In this document: positions 1 through 9,676 of the stretch, piece by piece
Layout: the number at the start of each line of letters is the position of its first letter
Numbering within the stretch: the stretch's first letter is position 1
NCBI RefSeq assembly: GCF_014858725.1
Contig: NZ_AQGV01000011.1
Location: 248,001 to 312,000 of the forward strand
Length of the DNA: 64,000 bases
Origin: Pseudoalteromonas aurantia 208
Lineage (GTDB): Bacteria > Pseudomonadota > Gammaproteobacteria > Enterobacterales > Alteromonadaceae
Direction of reading: 5' to 3'
The notes under the pieces: model-generated
Seen by the model: only the letters and a program-made list of their open reading frames with translations
Database searches by the model: none
Told to the model about the DNA's origin: nothing
Made by a program: the position numbers and the translations under genes

Positions 1-273
1 GTTTTATCGTTTTTTCTATAAAAAATCATTGCTTTTATTGGCTAAAGAAGGGTATAGTGTTCGCCCAACCGAATAGCAGATTTTCGCTATACTTTTCGTC
101 TTTATTTTCTCACGTTTATTATTGCAATCTCACTAGTAGATGGCGCTTTCGTGCGCGTGTATTTTATAAAAATGATCATGTATGCGTCGCTGCTTTCGCT
201 TTGGTTGGCGCGCCTTTGCGAGAAACCAAAACACACGAGATTAAAAATTAACCGTTTCTAATGAGGAGCAAGT
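1..273. other. leader region upstream of the TonB receptor
   Basis: This stretch is AT-rich at its start and carries no convincing gene. The short open frame it contains has no ribosome binding site and no recognisable family. The last bases before the receptor gene, around 260-270, contain GAGGAG, a good ribosome binding site for the ATG at 274. The receptor promoter is presumably here, but no clear -35/-10 pair could be assigned. Confidence 0.4.
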
Positions 274-2511
274 ATGACCATCACGAATAAGTCGATTAAA
301 GGGGTTTGTCACTTAAACCCTATCGCTGCTGCAACGGCGTTTGCATTGGCTAGCTTGTCTATCACACCCGCTTTGGCCGAAGCAGTAGAAGCCAAAAAAG
401 AATCAAAAATCGAAGCGATAACAGTAACTGCAACGAAGCGTTCGCAGGTAATTTACGAAGTACCAATTGCAATGAGCGCTTTCTCTGGTGATGAATTAGC
501 ATCACAGGGTATTTCAGATATTACTGATGTGGGTAAATTTGTTCCAAACTTGAATATCACCGGTTTTTCAGCGGGCCATAACTCGTCAGCGAACCCCTTT
601 ATTCGTGGGATCGGGCTTCAGGACCATTTGATCACGACCGATCCTGGCGTAAGTGTCTACGTTGATGGGGTATACCTTGGTCGCCAAGTTGGTCAAAACT
701 GGAACCTAGCAAACATTGAGCGCATCGAAGTATTGCGTGGCCCACAAGGTACTTTGTATGGTCGTAACTCAATTGGTGGGGCAATTAACATTATCACCAA
801 ACAGCCAGATCAAGACGCGGTTACTAAGGTCAGTGCTGAAGTTGGTACGCGTGGCCGTTTGAAGGGAAGCATATTCACCAACCAAGCCGTGAATGATGAC
901 CTCGCTTTTAACTTCAACCTTGGTTTTAATCGCCGCGGCGGGCTTGGTGAGTTCACTAACCTACCAAATGCAGAATTTGATGTTGGCGAGAACCAAGAGT
1001 TTCACGGCCGTTTTTCATTAAAATATAATGCCAGTGATGATTTACGCGTGGTGTTTACCGCAGATGCAAATGATGGTGAAGGGGGCACGCGCCCATATAC
1101 AACATTGATAGATGAAATGCCGAATGGCCGCTTGTATCAAAACGGGCTGCGCAATTCTGATGTTGCAGCAGACCCGTACGACAATGCGACAGGTACAATT
1201 GAAACATCGACAGTGTCTAATAATGCGAACGGTTTATCGTTAACCCTCGATTATGATATCAACGAAGAACTCGGGACTAAATTTATCTTTAGTAAACGCT
1301 CTTCTGAATATAAAGCAGGTTTGGATGATGATGGCGCCGTTGTTGGGCTCGATCATTATCCTGAGAGGGGGACAGCAGACCAAACCTCTGTAGAACTACA
1401 GTTTACAGGCTATTTAGGCAATGTTGACTTTGTTACGGGGTTATATTGGTTTAACGAAGAAGGTAGCAATCGTCAGAGTGCCTCTGAGGCAAGCTTTGAT
1501 GGTGGGCCAACGAAGTTAGAGCTTGATCAAGAAACGACAAGTCGCGCAGTGTTTGTAAATGTAGGCTACGATGCCACCGATGATTTACGTTTATCGGGGG
1601 GGGTACGTTATACGGAAGATGAGAAGTCTGCCTCAACCAATGTATTTGACCCAATAGGGACAATTTACTCAAACAAAGAGTGGGATGACGTATCATGGGA
1701 AGTGGCAAGTAACTACACCTTTGAAAATGGTTTAAACTGGTATGCAACGGTCCAAACGGGTTATCAATCTGGTCAATATCCAGCACGTCCTTATTTCTTG
1801 ATCAATCAATTCTTCGGTGCTGGTGGATTTGATAATCCTGAAGCCCCTGCAATTGTTCGCGCCAATAACGCTTTCATAGCCAGTGAAAACATCAGTGCAA
1901 TTAACTATGAAACCGGTTTTAAAGGTCAGTTAACGAATGACTTTAGTATGAGCGTGGCGTTTTTCAATACTGAATATGATGATTTACCTTATCAAGTGAG
2001 TGTGGTTACTGATGCGGGCTTTGACACAAATAATCTTGTAGTTGAGCAGACGTCGCGTGGTATCGAGTTTGAAAGTACGTATTTAATCACAGATAATTTC
2101 ACTTTGCATTCGAGCTTAGGCTTTATGGATGTTGATGTGGAAGAGCAAAATGGCGTAAAACCTGTCGCGCCTTTAACACCAGAGCTTACAGCCTCGATTA
2201 GTCCATCATATGAGTTTGAGCTGAATAATAGTGCATTAGTAACAACCCGATTAGACATATCTTATCGTGATAGCATGTATGGAGAGCCAAGTTCAGACGT
2301 CCGTCGTATGACGCAAATTGATTCACGTACCACAGTAAATTTTGATATTTCGTATGCGCCACTGAATGCTGATTGGACAGTCTCATTGTATGGACGAAAT
2401 GTATTTGATGAGCGTTATGACGATGCGCGTTTAAACACAGGGGATTACATTCTATTAATTAAAAGCAATGACGCCAGTGAGTTTGGTGTTCGTTATAATG
2501 CGACTTTTTAA
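274..2511 (+). CDS. TonB-dependent outer-membrane receptor
   Basis: The 745-residue product is an outer-membrane gated channel that would import a scarce ligand using TonB/ExbBD energy. A signal peptide spans about residues 1-35 and ends in ALA. It is followed by a TonB-box-like ITVTATKR and a plug domain (about 45-170) with the motifs VPIAMSAF, IRGIG, VYVDGVYLGR and IEVLRGPQGTLYGRNSIGG. The remainder is a 22-strand-type barrel ending in an aromatic residue (NATF). GAGGAG lies just upstream of the ATG. The gene stands alone and ends at a strong bidirectional terminator. No neighbouring transport or sensor gene reveals the substrate. The plug and barrel resemble the FyuA/CirA-like receptors of Alteromonadales, so iron-siderophore or another small molecule is possible; the substrate remains unassigned. 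Confidence 0.93.
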   Translation: MTITNKSIKGVCHLNPIAAATAFALASLSITPALAEAVEAKKESKIEAITVTATKRSQVIYEVPIAMSAFSGDELASQGISDITDVGKFVPNLNITGFSAGHNSSANPFIRGIGLQDHLITTDPGVSVYVDGVYLGRQVGQNWNLANIERIEVLRGPQGTLYGRNSIGGAINIITKQPDQDAVTKVSAEVGTRGRLKGSIFTNQAVNDDLAFNFNLGFNRRGGLGEFTNLPNAEFDVGENQEFHGRFSLKYNASDDLRVVFTADANDGEGGTRPYTTLIDEMPNGRLYQNGLRNSDVAADPYDNATGTIETSTVSNNANGLSLTLDYDINEELGTKFIFSKRSSEYKAGLDDDGAVVGLDHYPERGTADQTSVELQFTGYLGNVDFVTGLYWFNEEGSNRQSASEASFDGGPTKLELDQETTSRAVFVNVGYDATDDLRLSGGVRYTEDEKSASTNVFDPIGTIYSNKEWDDVSWEVASNYTFENGLNWYATVQTGYQSGQYPARPYFLINQFFGAGGFDNPEAPAIVRANNAFIASENISAINYETGFKGQLTNDFSMSVAFFNTEYDDLPYQVSVVTDAGFDTNNLVVEQTSRGIEFESTYLITDNFTLHSSLGFMDVDVEEQNGVKPVAPLTPELTASISPSYEFELNNSALVTTRLDISYRDSMYGEPSSDVRRMTQIDSRTTVNFDISYAPLNADWTVSLYGRNVFDERYDDARLNTGDYILLIKSNDASEFGVRYNATF

Positions 2512-2539
2512 ATAAGACATAAGCCTGTTGCACGACACT

Positions 2540-2575
2540 AAAAGCTCGCAGTGAATGTTTTCACTGCGAGCTTTT
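2540..2575. terminator. bidirectional rho-independent terminator
   Basis: A perfect 16-bp stem (2540-2555 with 2560-2575) closes a TGTT loop. The stem has an A-run on one side and a T-run on the other, so it can terminate both the TonB receptor gene and the convergent katG gene. Confidence 0.9.
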
Positions 2576-2598
2576 TAATGGTGCGCCAAGTATTGAAT

Positions 2599-4869
2599 TT
2601 ACTGCCTATCTAAATTCATCACTTTGACCCATGCCTTTACAAAGTCATTAATAAAACGCTCTTTTGAGTTATCAAATGCGTATACTTCTGAAATTGCACG
2701 AAGTTCTGAGTTAGAACCGAATATCAAATCTACCGACGTTGCTGTCCATTTAGATTGTTTTGATTTTCTATTGATACCTTCAAATACACCTGGTTGCGAT
2801 GATTTTTTCCATCGAGTAGACATATCCAGCAAATTGATGAAAAAGTCATTAGAAAGTACTTCAGGTTTGTTTGTTAAGACGCCATGTGTTGCGCCTTTGT
2901 AGTTGGCATTTAAAACACGCAACCCGCCCACTAAAACGGTCATTTCAGGCACCGACAAGTCGAGCTGATCCGCTTTATCAATGAGCATTTCGGTAGGCGA
3001 TTTATGACTTTTTTCAGTATCAAAGTAGTTTCTAAAGCCATCTGCATGTGGAGTGAGGAGGTTGAAAGAGTTGATGTCGGTTTGTGCTTGGCTGGCATCG
3101 CCACGACCAGCGGTAAAGGGGACAGACACATTAGTACCCGCACTTTTAGCGGCTTCTTCAATTGCTGTTGCACCAGAGAGTACGATTAAGTCGGCCAATG
3201 ATACATGGCGGCGCTTTAAAAAGCCTTTATTTGCTGAAGTTTGTATTTCTTTCAGAACATTTAAGACCTTGGTGACCTCTGCCGGGTTATTGGCAGCCCA
3301 CCCTTTTTGTGGTGCCAGGGCGATGCGAGCGCCATTAACACCTCCACGCATATCTGAATCACGGTAACTGGCGGCTGCACCCCATGCTACACGTACTCGC
3401 TCAGATATGCTCAGTCCTGAATTTAAGATACTTTTTTTCAATCGTTTAATATCTTTGGATCTCAATTCTGACTTAGTGCTGTCTGAGATGGGATCTTGCC
3501 AGATATGAATATCTTCAGGTACCTCGTTACCTAAAAAGTGGCGTGTAGGGCCCATATCTCTATGTGTTAATTTGTACCATGCTTTCGCGAATGCGAGTTG
3601 ATATTCTTTGGGATCAGCTAAAAATCGTTCGGCAATTTTGCGATAAGCCGGGTCATATTTTAATGCCAAATCGGCGGTGGTCATTACGGGTGGATTAAAC
3701 TTACCTTTAATATGGGCATCAGGCACAATTTTATGCAAAGATTTGTCTGTCGGCACCCATTGAATTGCACCTGCTGGGCTGCGCGTTTGCTGCCATTCAA
3801 ATTGCAGTAAATTACTTAAATATAATGATGTCCAGCGAGTAGGTTGCTGGGTCCAAGCTCCTTCTAAGCCACTAGTCACGGTATCTTCTGAATGGCCTTT
3901 ACCACAGGTATTTTTCCAACCAAGACCTTGTTGTTCTTGCGGAGCTGCGGCAGGTGCTTTTCCAAGGCATTTAGATGCTTTGTGTGCACCGTGCATTTTT
4001 CCGAATGTATGGCCACCAGCAATAAGAGCAAGTGTTTCTTCATCATTCATGGCCATACGCGCAAAAGCATGGCGAATATTTTTTGCTGAGCCTAATGGAT
4101 CAGGTTTGCCTTTTGGACCTTCAGGGTTGACATAAATGAGGCCCATATGAGTGGCACCTAAAGGGCGTTGCAGTTTACCATCTTTGTGTTGCCGGTCGCT
4201 GGCGAGCATTTCAACTTCAGGACCCCAATAGACTCGGTCAGGTTCCCAATCATCTGCACGTCCACCAGCAAAGCCATACGTTTCAAAACCCATACTTTCT
4301 AAAGATACATTACCGGCTAACACCATTAAATCAGACCAAGATAATGCTTCTCCGTATTTCTGTTTTACAGGCCATAGTAAGCGTCTTGCTTTGTCTAAAT
4401 TACCGTTATCAGGCCAGCTGTTTAGTGGGTCAAAGCGTTGTTGCCCACCACCAGCCCCACCTCGACCATCAAGCGTACGATAGGTGCCAGCACTGTGCCA
4501 CGTCATACGAATAAAAAAGGGTCCGTAATTACCAAAGTCAGCTGGCCACCAGTCTTGAGAGGTAGTGAGCAGCTTTTCTATGTCACTTTTAACTTTGGCT
4601 AAATCAAGGCCCTTAAATGCTTTGGCGTAATCAAAGTCTTTACCTAATGGGTTTGATCGCACATCGTGATCTCTCAATGCGGATAAGTCGAGTTGGTCAG
4701 GCCACCAAAATTGATTCGATTTAGCATGGCCGTCTTTACTAATACCGCTCCCTAGCGCACCTTTAGGTTTACTTATTTGATCTGATTGTGCAACGGCGAC
4801 ACCTGACGCTAACGCGAGTCCCGTGAGTATTGCGATAGTTGATTTAGAAAATACTTGCTGTTTTTTCAT
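2599..4869 (-). CDS. katG: catalase-peroxidase with signal peptide (KatG/KatP type)
   Basis: This bifunctional haem enzyme removes H2O2 by catalase and peroxidase activity. The 756-residue chain has the two-domain KatG layout. The active site is visible as [10 protein letters not shown] (distal Arg/Trp/His) and the proximal His lies in [12 protein letters not shown]. Candidate residues for the Met-Tyr-Trp adduct are present. Unlike cytoplasmic KatG, the protein begins with a clear Sec signal: two Lys, a hydrophobic core about 12-27 and a VAVAQ cleavage site. It is therefore probably periplasmic, like KatP of E. coli O157 or the periplasmic KatA of Legionella. The gene is alone, with a long upstream region (4870-5453) that may carry its regulation. 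No OxyR box could be assigned by eye. Confidence 0.96.
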   Translation of the reverse strand: MKKQQVFSKSTIAILTGLALASGVAVAQSDQISKPKGALGSGISKDGHAKSNQFWWPDQLDLSALRDHDVRSNPLGKDFDYAKAFKGLDLAKVKSDIEKLLTTSQDWWPADFGNYGPFFIRMTWHSAGTYRTLDGRGGAGGGQQRFDPLNSWPDNGNLDKARRLLWPVKQKYGEALSWSDLMVLAGNVSLESMGFETYGFAGGRADDWEPDRVYWGPEVEMLASDRQHKDGKLQRPLGATHMGLIYVNPEGPKGKPDPLGSAKNIRHAFARMAMNDEETLALIAGGHTFGKMHGAHKASKCLGKAPAAAPQEQQGLGWKNTCGKGHSEDTVTSGLEGAWTQQPTRWTSLYLSNLLQFEWQQTRSPAGAIQWVPTDKSLHKIVPDAHIKGKFNPPVMTTADLALKYDPAYRKIAERFLADPKEYQLAFAKAWYKLTHRDMGPTRHFLGNEVPEDIHIWQDPISDSTKSELRSKDIKRLKKSILNSGLSISERVRVAWGAAASYRDSDMRGGVNGARIALAPQKGWAANNPAEVTKVLNVLKEIQTSANKGFLKRRHVSLADLIVLSGATAIEEAAKSAGTNVSVPFTAGRGDASQAQTDINSFNLLTPHADGFRNYFDTEKSHKSPTEMLIDKADQLDLSVPEMTVLVGGLRVLNANYKGATHGVLTNKPEVLSNDFFINLLDMSTRWKKSSQPGVFEGINRKSKQSKWTATSVDLIFGSNSELRAISEVYAFDNSKERFINDFVKAWVKVMNLDRQ

Positions 4870-5453
4870 TGTCCCAGTTCCTGTTTTAAAACGAGTGTAA
4901 TCGTTTCGTGAATGACTCTATCAATTGCACAGCATGGATTGGTGATGTTGCCAATACACATGAATACAATAATTGTTCGACCGTCGTATTCATTGCTGTT
5001 GCTGAAGTGCGTTTTCTCACAACTTGGTTCCATAAAAAGAATATGGAATATGTTGTGTAATGTATTTTGAATTAAACCGATTAGTGCAATCGGAAAACTC
5101 AATTTGCTTAATTGTTATTTATACGTTACTTAGTTGTTATTGTGTGTGTCACTAGCTATTCCTCTTCATTTCTGTAAATGCAGAAGAGGATTTGACATGT
5201 TTTGTTTTTCAACTATTTGAATTTAATGTTTTTATTTTCATAAAAATAATGAAAGCTAAGAGTTGAGTAGATGTTAAGTAATCTTTATCACATAAATATC
5301 ACAAATTCATAACATTTGGGTGGCAGTTAAAGTATCTTATAAATTCGTATGTTGTGTGACAGTGTGATCGATAGGAAAAGTTGACGATGATGCGTCAACT
5401 TCACTCAGGCAGGGTGGCAGGAGAATAGGGGCTTTCTCTATCTGTTAGGCTCG
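4870..5453. other. long intergenic region upstream of katG
   Basis: There is no convincing gene in about 580 bp. A 29-base hairpin at 5161-5189 has the 7-bp arms CCTCTTC/GAAGAGG and a further ATTT/AAAT pairing inside; it lacks a T-tract, so it is not a typical terminator. The region 5200-5350 is very AT-rich and could hold the katG promoter. A short minus-strand frame at 4866-5102 overlaps the katG start and has no family signature; it was not called. Confidence 0.4.
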
Positions 5454-5690
5454 TTAAGAGACATCGGCCCACTTAATACCAAACTTTTGCAAGTATTTTT
5501 GTAGGCGACTTGAGTCATTCTGTTGTGTTTTTAAGGTGCGACTGACATCAAATAAGGCTCTACCCGCAGAGGCCATGGTTTTATGCTGAGCGCAGGTAGA
5601 TAAAACAAAGTTAAGTTGATTGGCATCGAATACATCAAGTTGAGCGATTTGTTGTTTTGATAGATGTTGTGCGGAACAGTTTTCACTTTC
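5454..5690 (-). pseudogene. C-terminal remnant of an RtcR-type sigma-54 activator
   Basis: On the minus strand an open frame without a start codon runs from about 5690 to the TAA at 5454-5456. It encodes an RtcR-like tail, with segments such as IAQLDVFDANQL, SAGRALFDVSR and RLQKYLQKFG, ending in WADVS. As remembered, this is the extreme C-terminus of RtcR, the sigma-54 activator of the RNA-repair operon rtcBA. The AAA+ and CARF-like parts are gone, a stop (TGA) lies just upstream in frame, and no rtcA/rtcB is nearby. It is a decayed gene end. The alternative is that it is an unrelated small fragment. Confidence 0.6.
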
Positions 5691-5787
5691 TCACAATTCA
5701 CGCACACTTTCCTACAGCTGAATACACGAATATTACAGGTTGTATCGGTATTATCGTTGTTATTGAAGCAAGTAATAGGACATAACA

Positions 5788-6501
5788 ATGTTAAATAAAT
5801 TTTCTCTTTTAATTGCGCTGGCATGCATCGGTGCAAGTCAGGCGAGTGAATTGAGTGACCGTAATGTCGTCACTCGTTCATTGACGGTACAAGATAGTGA
5901 GTTACAAGTTGTTGGCGCTTTGGGTTACGGTAAAAATGGGGGGGAAGACGGTATTGAAGTTGGTCTTGATGCACGGTATGGCTTAAGTGATGACTGGACA
6001 ATCGGCTTAGGCCATACTCGTTATCGATTTTTAGACCGAGGAGAGAATGATTTAGGCCTTGAGCTGACTCTGGGCGCCGGTTTAAAAGGCATGTACGAAA
6101 AGTTAGGGCAAGGCAATGTTGATGTGCTGGGCTACGGTGCTGATATTATGGGTAAATATGTCTACTCTCAAGATACTGCCTTACTATTTGGTGCGCAATA
6201 TGTGTTTTGGAATGTACAACATACCGATAAAAACGCGGATGAATATCGGTTTAACCTAGGAGTGCAGCATCAAGTGCTTGAGGATGTAGTAGTGAGTGCT
6301 GACTATACACTCAGGAGTCTAAATGATATGACTCAGTCAACCGCACATGAAGCCTCAGTGTCAATGAATTATGCACTTTCCAGAAGCTTAGATGCTGGAG
6401 TGTATTTGAAATACTCGAGCTTTAACCCGCAAGAGAATGGCTTTACGGCTGACAGTGCCAACAAACAAGAAGTTGGTGCTTATGTGAGCTACCGTTTCTA
6501 G
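5788..6501 (+). CDS. small outer-membrane beta-barrel protein (YfaZ-like)
   Basis: The 237-residue product starts with a short signal peptide (residues 1-19, cleavage after SQA). It continues with alternating-polarity strands rich in Gly, Tyr and Asp (for example VGLDARYGLSDDWTIGLGHTRY) and ends in YVSYRF, the C-terminal aromatic signature of Omp85-assembled barrels. Size and pattern fit an 8- to 10-stranded barrel of the YfaZ or opacity-protein class. The gene is convergent with the LysR gene that ends 16 bp downstream. No function beyond outer-membrane localisation is supported. Confidence 0.75.
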   Translation: MLNKFSLLIALACIGASQASELSDRNVVTRSLTVQDSELQVVGALGYGKNGGEDGIEVGLDARYGLSDDWTIGLGHTRYRFLDRGENDLGLELTLGAGLKGMYEKLGQGNVDVLGYGADIMGKYVYSQDTALLFGAQYVFWNVQHTDKNADEYRFNLGVQHQVLEDVVVSADYTLRSLNDMTQSTAHEASVSMNYALSRSLDAGVYLKYSSFNPQENGFTADSANKQEVGAYVSYRF

Positions 6502-6517
6502 TGTGACTCAGTTGGTT

Positions 6518-7420
6518 TTATTCATTTAGTACTTGATGATACAGCGTTTCAATAAAGGCTAAAAAAGCACTAACTTTCGGTAACTTTGCTCGATTACGAG
6601 GGTATAGTGCATAAACATCAACTTTTGGCATTCCCCACTTGGGCAGGATCTGAATTAAGCTACCTGCCTTTACTTCTTTTGCACACATATATTCAGGCAG
6701 TACAGCAACGCCTAAGCCATCTATTATGGATTGCTTAAGTAACGCAAAATCGTCAACGAGTAAACGTGGCTTGTTAGCCAAGGTGATTGACTGGCCATCT
6801 TCTGAGTTCAAATTTAACTTTGTGCCGTTACTCGCGGGGTTCATAATCAGCAGTTGATGCTCAATGAGTTGCTCAGCAGAGGTGGGGTTACCGTACTGTG
6901 TTAGGTAACGTGGGCTAGCAAATAGTTTACGTGAAACACTGCCCAATTTTTTCGCAATTAACAGTGAATCTTCTAAGTGACCAATACGTATTACAACGTC
7001 GAACCCCTCTTCAATGAAATCGACTCGTCGATTGACTAAATTGAGCTGCACGTTGATTTCAGGGTATTTATGCATAAACTTGCTAAGTGCTGGGCGCAAC
7101 ACTTGTTGGCCCATCGCGACCGATGTGCCAATCTTTAACTGGCCTTTATAACGATGTAACTGTTCACTGACTGAGCTATTCGCTAAATCAATCTCTTCAT
7201 GTATGCGCTTGCAATGTATAAGATAATGTTTACCTGCTTCTGTTAAGTGCTGTGACCGGGTAGAACGCTCCAGCAAAGTAATATCTAACTGCTTTTCTAA
7301 GCGAGATACTTTTCTGCTGACATTTGCTTTGGGGATCCCCAACCGTTCTGCTGCTAATGTGAAACTACCAGCTTCTACTACAGCTAAAAAAACCATCATG
7401 TCATTTAAATCATATTGCAT
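6518..7420 (-). CDS. LysR-family transcriptional regulator
   Basis: The 300-residue protein has an N-terminal winged helix (residues 1-60: DLNDMMVFLAVVEAGSFT, then AERLGIPKANVSRKVSRLEKQL) followed by the LysR effector-binding fold. The sequence resembles the CrgA/AaeR subgroup. It is divergent from the pirin gene, with 126 bp between the two starts. The usual LysR logic would be control of that gene and of itself from the shared region. Confidence 0.93.
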   Translation of the reverse strand: MQYDLNDMMVFLAVVEAGSFTLAAERLGIPKANVSRKVSRLEKQLDITLLERSTRSQHLTEAGKHYLIHCKRIHEEIDLANSSVSEQLHRYKGQLKIGTSVAMGQQVLRPALSKFMHKYPEINVQLNLVNRRVDFIEEGFDVVIRIGHLEDSLLIAKKLGSVSRKLFASPRYLTQYGNPTSAEQLIEHQLLIMNPASNGTKLNLNSEDGQSITLANKPRLLVDDFALLKQSIIDGLGVAVLPEYMCAKEVKAGSLIQILPKWGMPKVDVYALYPRNRAKLPKVSAFLAFIETLYHQVLNE

Positions 7421-7546
7421 AAGTCAGTATCTAATTGTTGTTGATTATGAGAATATCATATCAATTAATGTGCATTTATCAATCTAATTAGACAGCGTAC
7501 TATTACCACATCAACCAGATAAAATGACTTTACGAAGGGGAAATAG

Positions 7547-8236
7547 ATGCAAGTATTAACAAGAGAATCATTACCATTAGGTGGCTTTGCCGGTTTAACT
7601 GAGCATCGTTTAGTGACTGACAGTCGCGTGTTTGCAGGTAGAAAAGCGCCAGATACATTCGAAGGCATTGGTAATTTTGTTTACCTAGCGGATGCTCAAT
7701 TTAACCCAATGGGTGAAACGCACATGCACCCACATAAAGAAATTGATGTGATCACCATTATGATGGATGGGCGTATTAGCCATGAGGGGTCGTTAGAGCA
7801 CGGACAAAGTTTAGTCGCCGGTGAGGCGCAGGTACAGCGTGCTGGTGGTGAAGGTTTTGAGCATAATGAGGTGAACCCTGATATGACCAAAAACCGCTTA
7901 TTGCAGTTATGGGTATTACCGGATGAATTCGGTGAGCCTGCTGGTTTTAAGCATTATACAGTGCAGCAAGGAGTAACGCGTATTTATGGTGGAAATAAGA
8001 CGCAAACTGAGGTCTTTTATAGCTCAACCATCATAGACATTGTGCGTTTAAGAGCCGGTGAAATATTCACTTCGAACAACGATGTATTGGTTTACGTCAG
8101 TAAAGGTGATGCGATATTAACGGATGGCGGTGCGTATTATGATGCAAGTGAAGGGAGCTTGGTACGCAGTGAAAATATTCGTATTGAAGCAAGTAATGAC
8201 ACTGAAGTGGTGGTTGTGACAGTGGCTGCTCCTTAG
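7547..8236 (+). CDS. pirin family bicupin (YhhW-like)
   Basis: The 229-residue product has the pirin layout of two cupin barrels. The N-terminal metal site is visible as HMHPHKEIDVITIMMDG and HNEVNPD. E. coli YhhW and human pirin are metal-binding and have quercetinase activity in vitro; the true substrate is unknown. The ribosome binding site is GAAGGGG, 8 bp upstream of the ATG. A small membrane protein gene follows after 40 bp, and the LysR gene opposite probably regulates it. Confidence 0.9.
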   Translation: MQVLTRESLPLGGFAGLTEHRLVTDSRVFAGRKAPDTFEGIGNFVYLADAQFNPMGETHMHPHKEIDVITIMMDGRISHEGSLEHGQSLVAGEAQVQRAGGEGFEHNEVNPDMTKNRLLQLWVLPDEFGEPAGFKHYTVQQGVTRIYGGNKTQTEVFYSSTIIDIVRLRAGEIFTSNNDVLVYVSKGDAILTDGGAYYDASEGSLVRSENIRIEASNDTEVVVVTVAAP

Positions 8237-8276
8237 ATAGCCTGTTTTAATCTATTAATTTATCAGGAACAAAGCC

Positions 8277-8498
8277 ATGACACATATCAACTCACACCTG
8301 ATTGCTTTGATTAACTACATTGTATTAGTGCCATTGGTGTACTTTATTCCAACCTGGGTAACGCCTTACTTGCCTAACAATCACTTACTGCAAGTCTGTA
8401 TTGTTGTTGCGTTAATAGTCCCTATTATGTCTTATGTTGTGATGCCTTTGGTTGTATATTGCTTTGGAAAAAAGGCATCAATGTTAGAGAAACACTGA
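8277..8498 (+). CDS. small two-helix membrane protein
   Basis: The 73-residue product has two predicted membrane segments (about 8-28 and 38-62, the second VCIVVALIVPIMSYVVMPLVV) and a short basic C-terminus. It starts 40 bp after the pirin stop with AGGAAC upstream of the ATG, so it is probably cotranscribed with pirin. No characterised family was recognised; similar small proteins are often found beside pirin genes. Confidence 0.7.
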   Translation: MTHINSHLIALINYIVLVPLVYFIPTWVTPYLPNNHLLQVCIVVALIVPIMSYVVMPLVVYCFGKKASMLEKH

Positions 8499-8547
8499 TT
8501 GTGTCTCTCCTGTGTGTTTTCAAATAGAGGTAAGCTGATCTCGTTTT

Positions 8548-9291
8548 TTATAACTGTTTATCAAGCCAGTTAGTGATAAGAGGCACTAGGTTATTGTCTT
8601 TATCGAGTAATGGGTAGCCATGCTCAGCTCCTTTATAGCTGACAAACTTGCTATTTATATGCTCTGCATTTTTAAACAATGTTTGTGCGCTGCTATAGGT
8701 TCTACCATCTTGTTCCGCGGCAATAATAAGTGTAGGTATGCTGGCTAAATCATTTTTATAATGGGCGATATTGGTGTCATTTTGTGCGGATGAAAAAAAC
8801 GTGATGGCTGAAATAGACTGGCTTTGGGCTAAAGTAATTGCTTGAGCACCACCACAGCTGGCACCGATAACGGCGATATTGCTATTAGGGCCACTTTTCT
8901 CTTTCAGAAAAGTGTATGCAAGCATGACATCATCAGGCCAATTTTGAGAGAGAGTTAACCAAGCCGAACGTCGAGTGTCATCTGGTTGCGATCTTACTTT
9001 TTCAATATCATATTGATGATTTACGCTTTCTCCAAATCCTCTAAAATCTAAACTTAATGCGTGAATACCTAATTGTGCCAATTGCTCACCTATCTTGGTA
9101 TACATACTTCGATTGTAATTACATTGATGAAGCATTAAGACGGCACGATCGCTGGCAATGTTAGGTTTGAAATAGTCTGTTTTTAGCGCAAAGTTGTCGG
9201 AGGTGATTAGTACATTCTCTGTAGCGTGTGTCACAGTAGAAAAGCTCGCAAGGAATATGAATACGCTGAGTACTTTATAATTTTTTTTCAT
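8548..9291 (-). CDS. secreted alpha/beta hydrolase
   Basis: The 247-residue product has a signal peptide (residues 1-23, ending VTHA) and an alpha/beta-hydrolase core. The visible elements are an oxyanion-strand region (AVLMLHQCNYNRSMY), a nucleophile elbow GASCGG in which Cys or Ser sits between the glycines, an acid at AAEQDGRT and the catalytic His in GAEHGYPLL. The GASCGG elbow and overall size recall dienelactone-hydrolase-like proteins. The substrate is unknown. The gene is monocistronic. Confidence 0.82.
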   Translation of the reverse strand: MKKNYKVLSVFIFLASFSTVTHATENVLITSDNFALKTDYFKPNIASDRAVLMLHQCNYNRSMYTKIGEQLAQLGIHALSLDFRGFGESVNHQYDIEKVRSQPDDTRRSAWLTLSQNWPDDVMLAYTFLKEKSGPNSNIAVIGASCGGAQAITLAQSQSISAITFFSSAQNDTNIAHYKNDLASIPTLIIAAEQDGRTYSSAQTLFKNAEHINSKFVSYKGAEHGYPLLDKDNNLVPLITNWLDKQL

Positions 9292-9676
9292 AATCGTTCT
9301 TTTAATTTAAGTGTTGTTCCAACTTAACGATAGCTTGTTTTTTTTTCAGTGATTTTCGTTCAGTGAGACAATAAACGCGTTAAGGTGAATTATTAGGTGA
9401 TTCTAATTGCGGCACCCCAACAGGAGACCTTTGGCTATGTGTTTGGTTGTTGGTGCAGATCATTATGAGGAGCGGAGATCGTATTTGTTGTAAAAGTAAT
9501 ATTGATATGATGCTCGTTACTTTTTCGGAGAATGGATTTATCGCTTTGATTTTTATAGTTATATTTTTAATTTTTCTTTTTGTTTTCTATTTTTAGCAAA
9601 TAATAAAAAGTGGTTAAGATTTAGGTAAACCGTAAATGTACAATGAGAGCATGTTTTAGGAAAAGGTATCATAACA
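9292..9676. other. intergenic region with no gene
   Basis: About 385 bp lie between divergent genes. No open frame with family similarity was found on either strand. The last 130 bp are AT-rich and contain the likely promoter of the downstream lipoprotein gene; GGAAAAGG lies before its ATG. Confidence 0.4.

Noticed and set aside
57..251. 64-residue frame upstream of the TonB receptor
   Set aside because: There is no ribosome binding site and the sequence does not resemble a protein; it probably is leader DNA.
4866..5102. 78-residue minus-strand frame overlapping the katG start
   Set aside because: It lacks a ribosome binding site and any family signature, and it lies in the katG leader.
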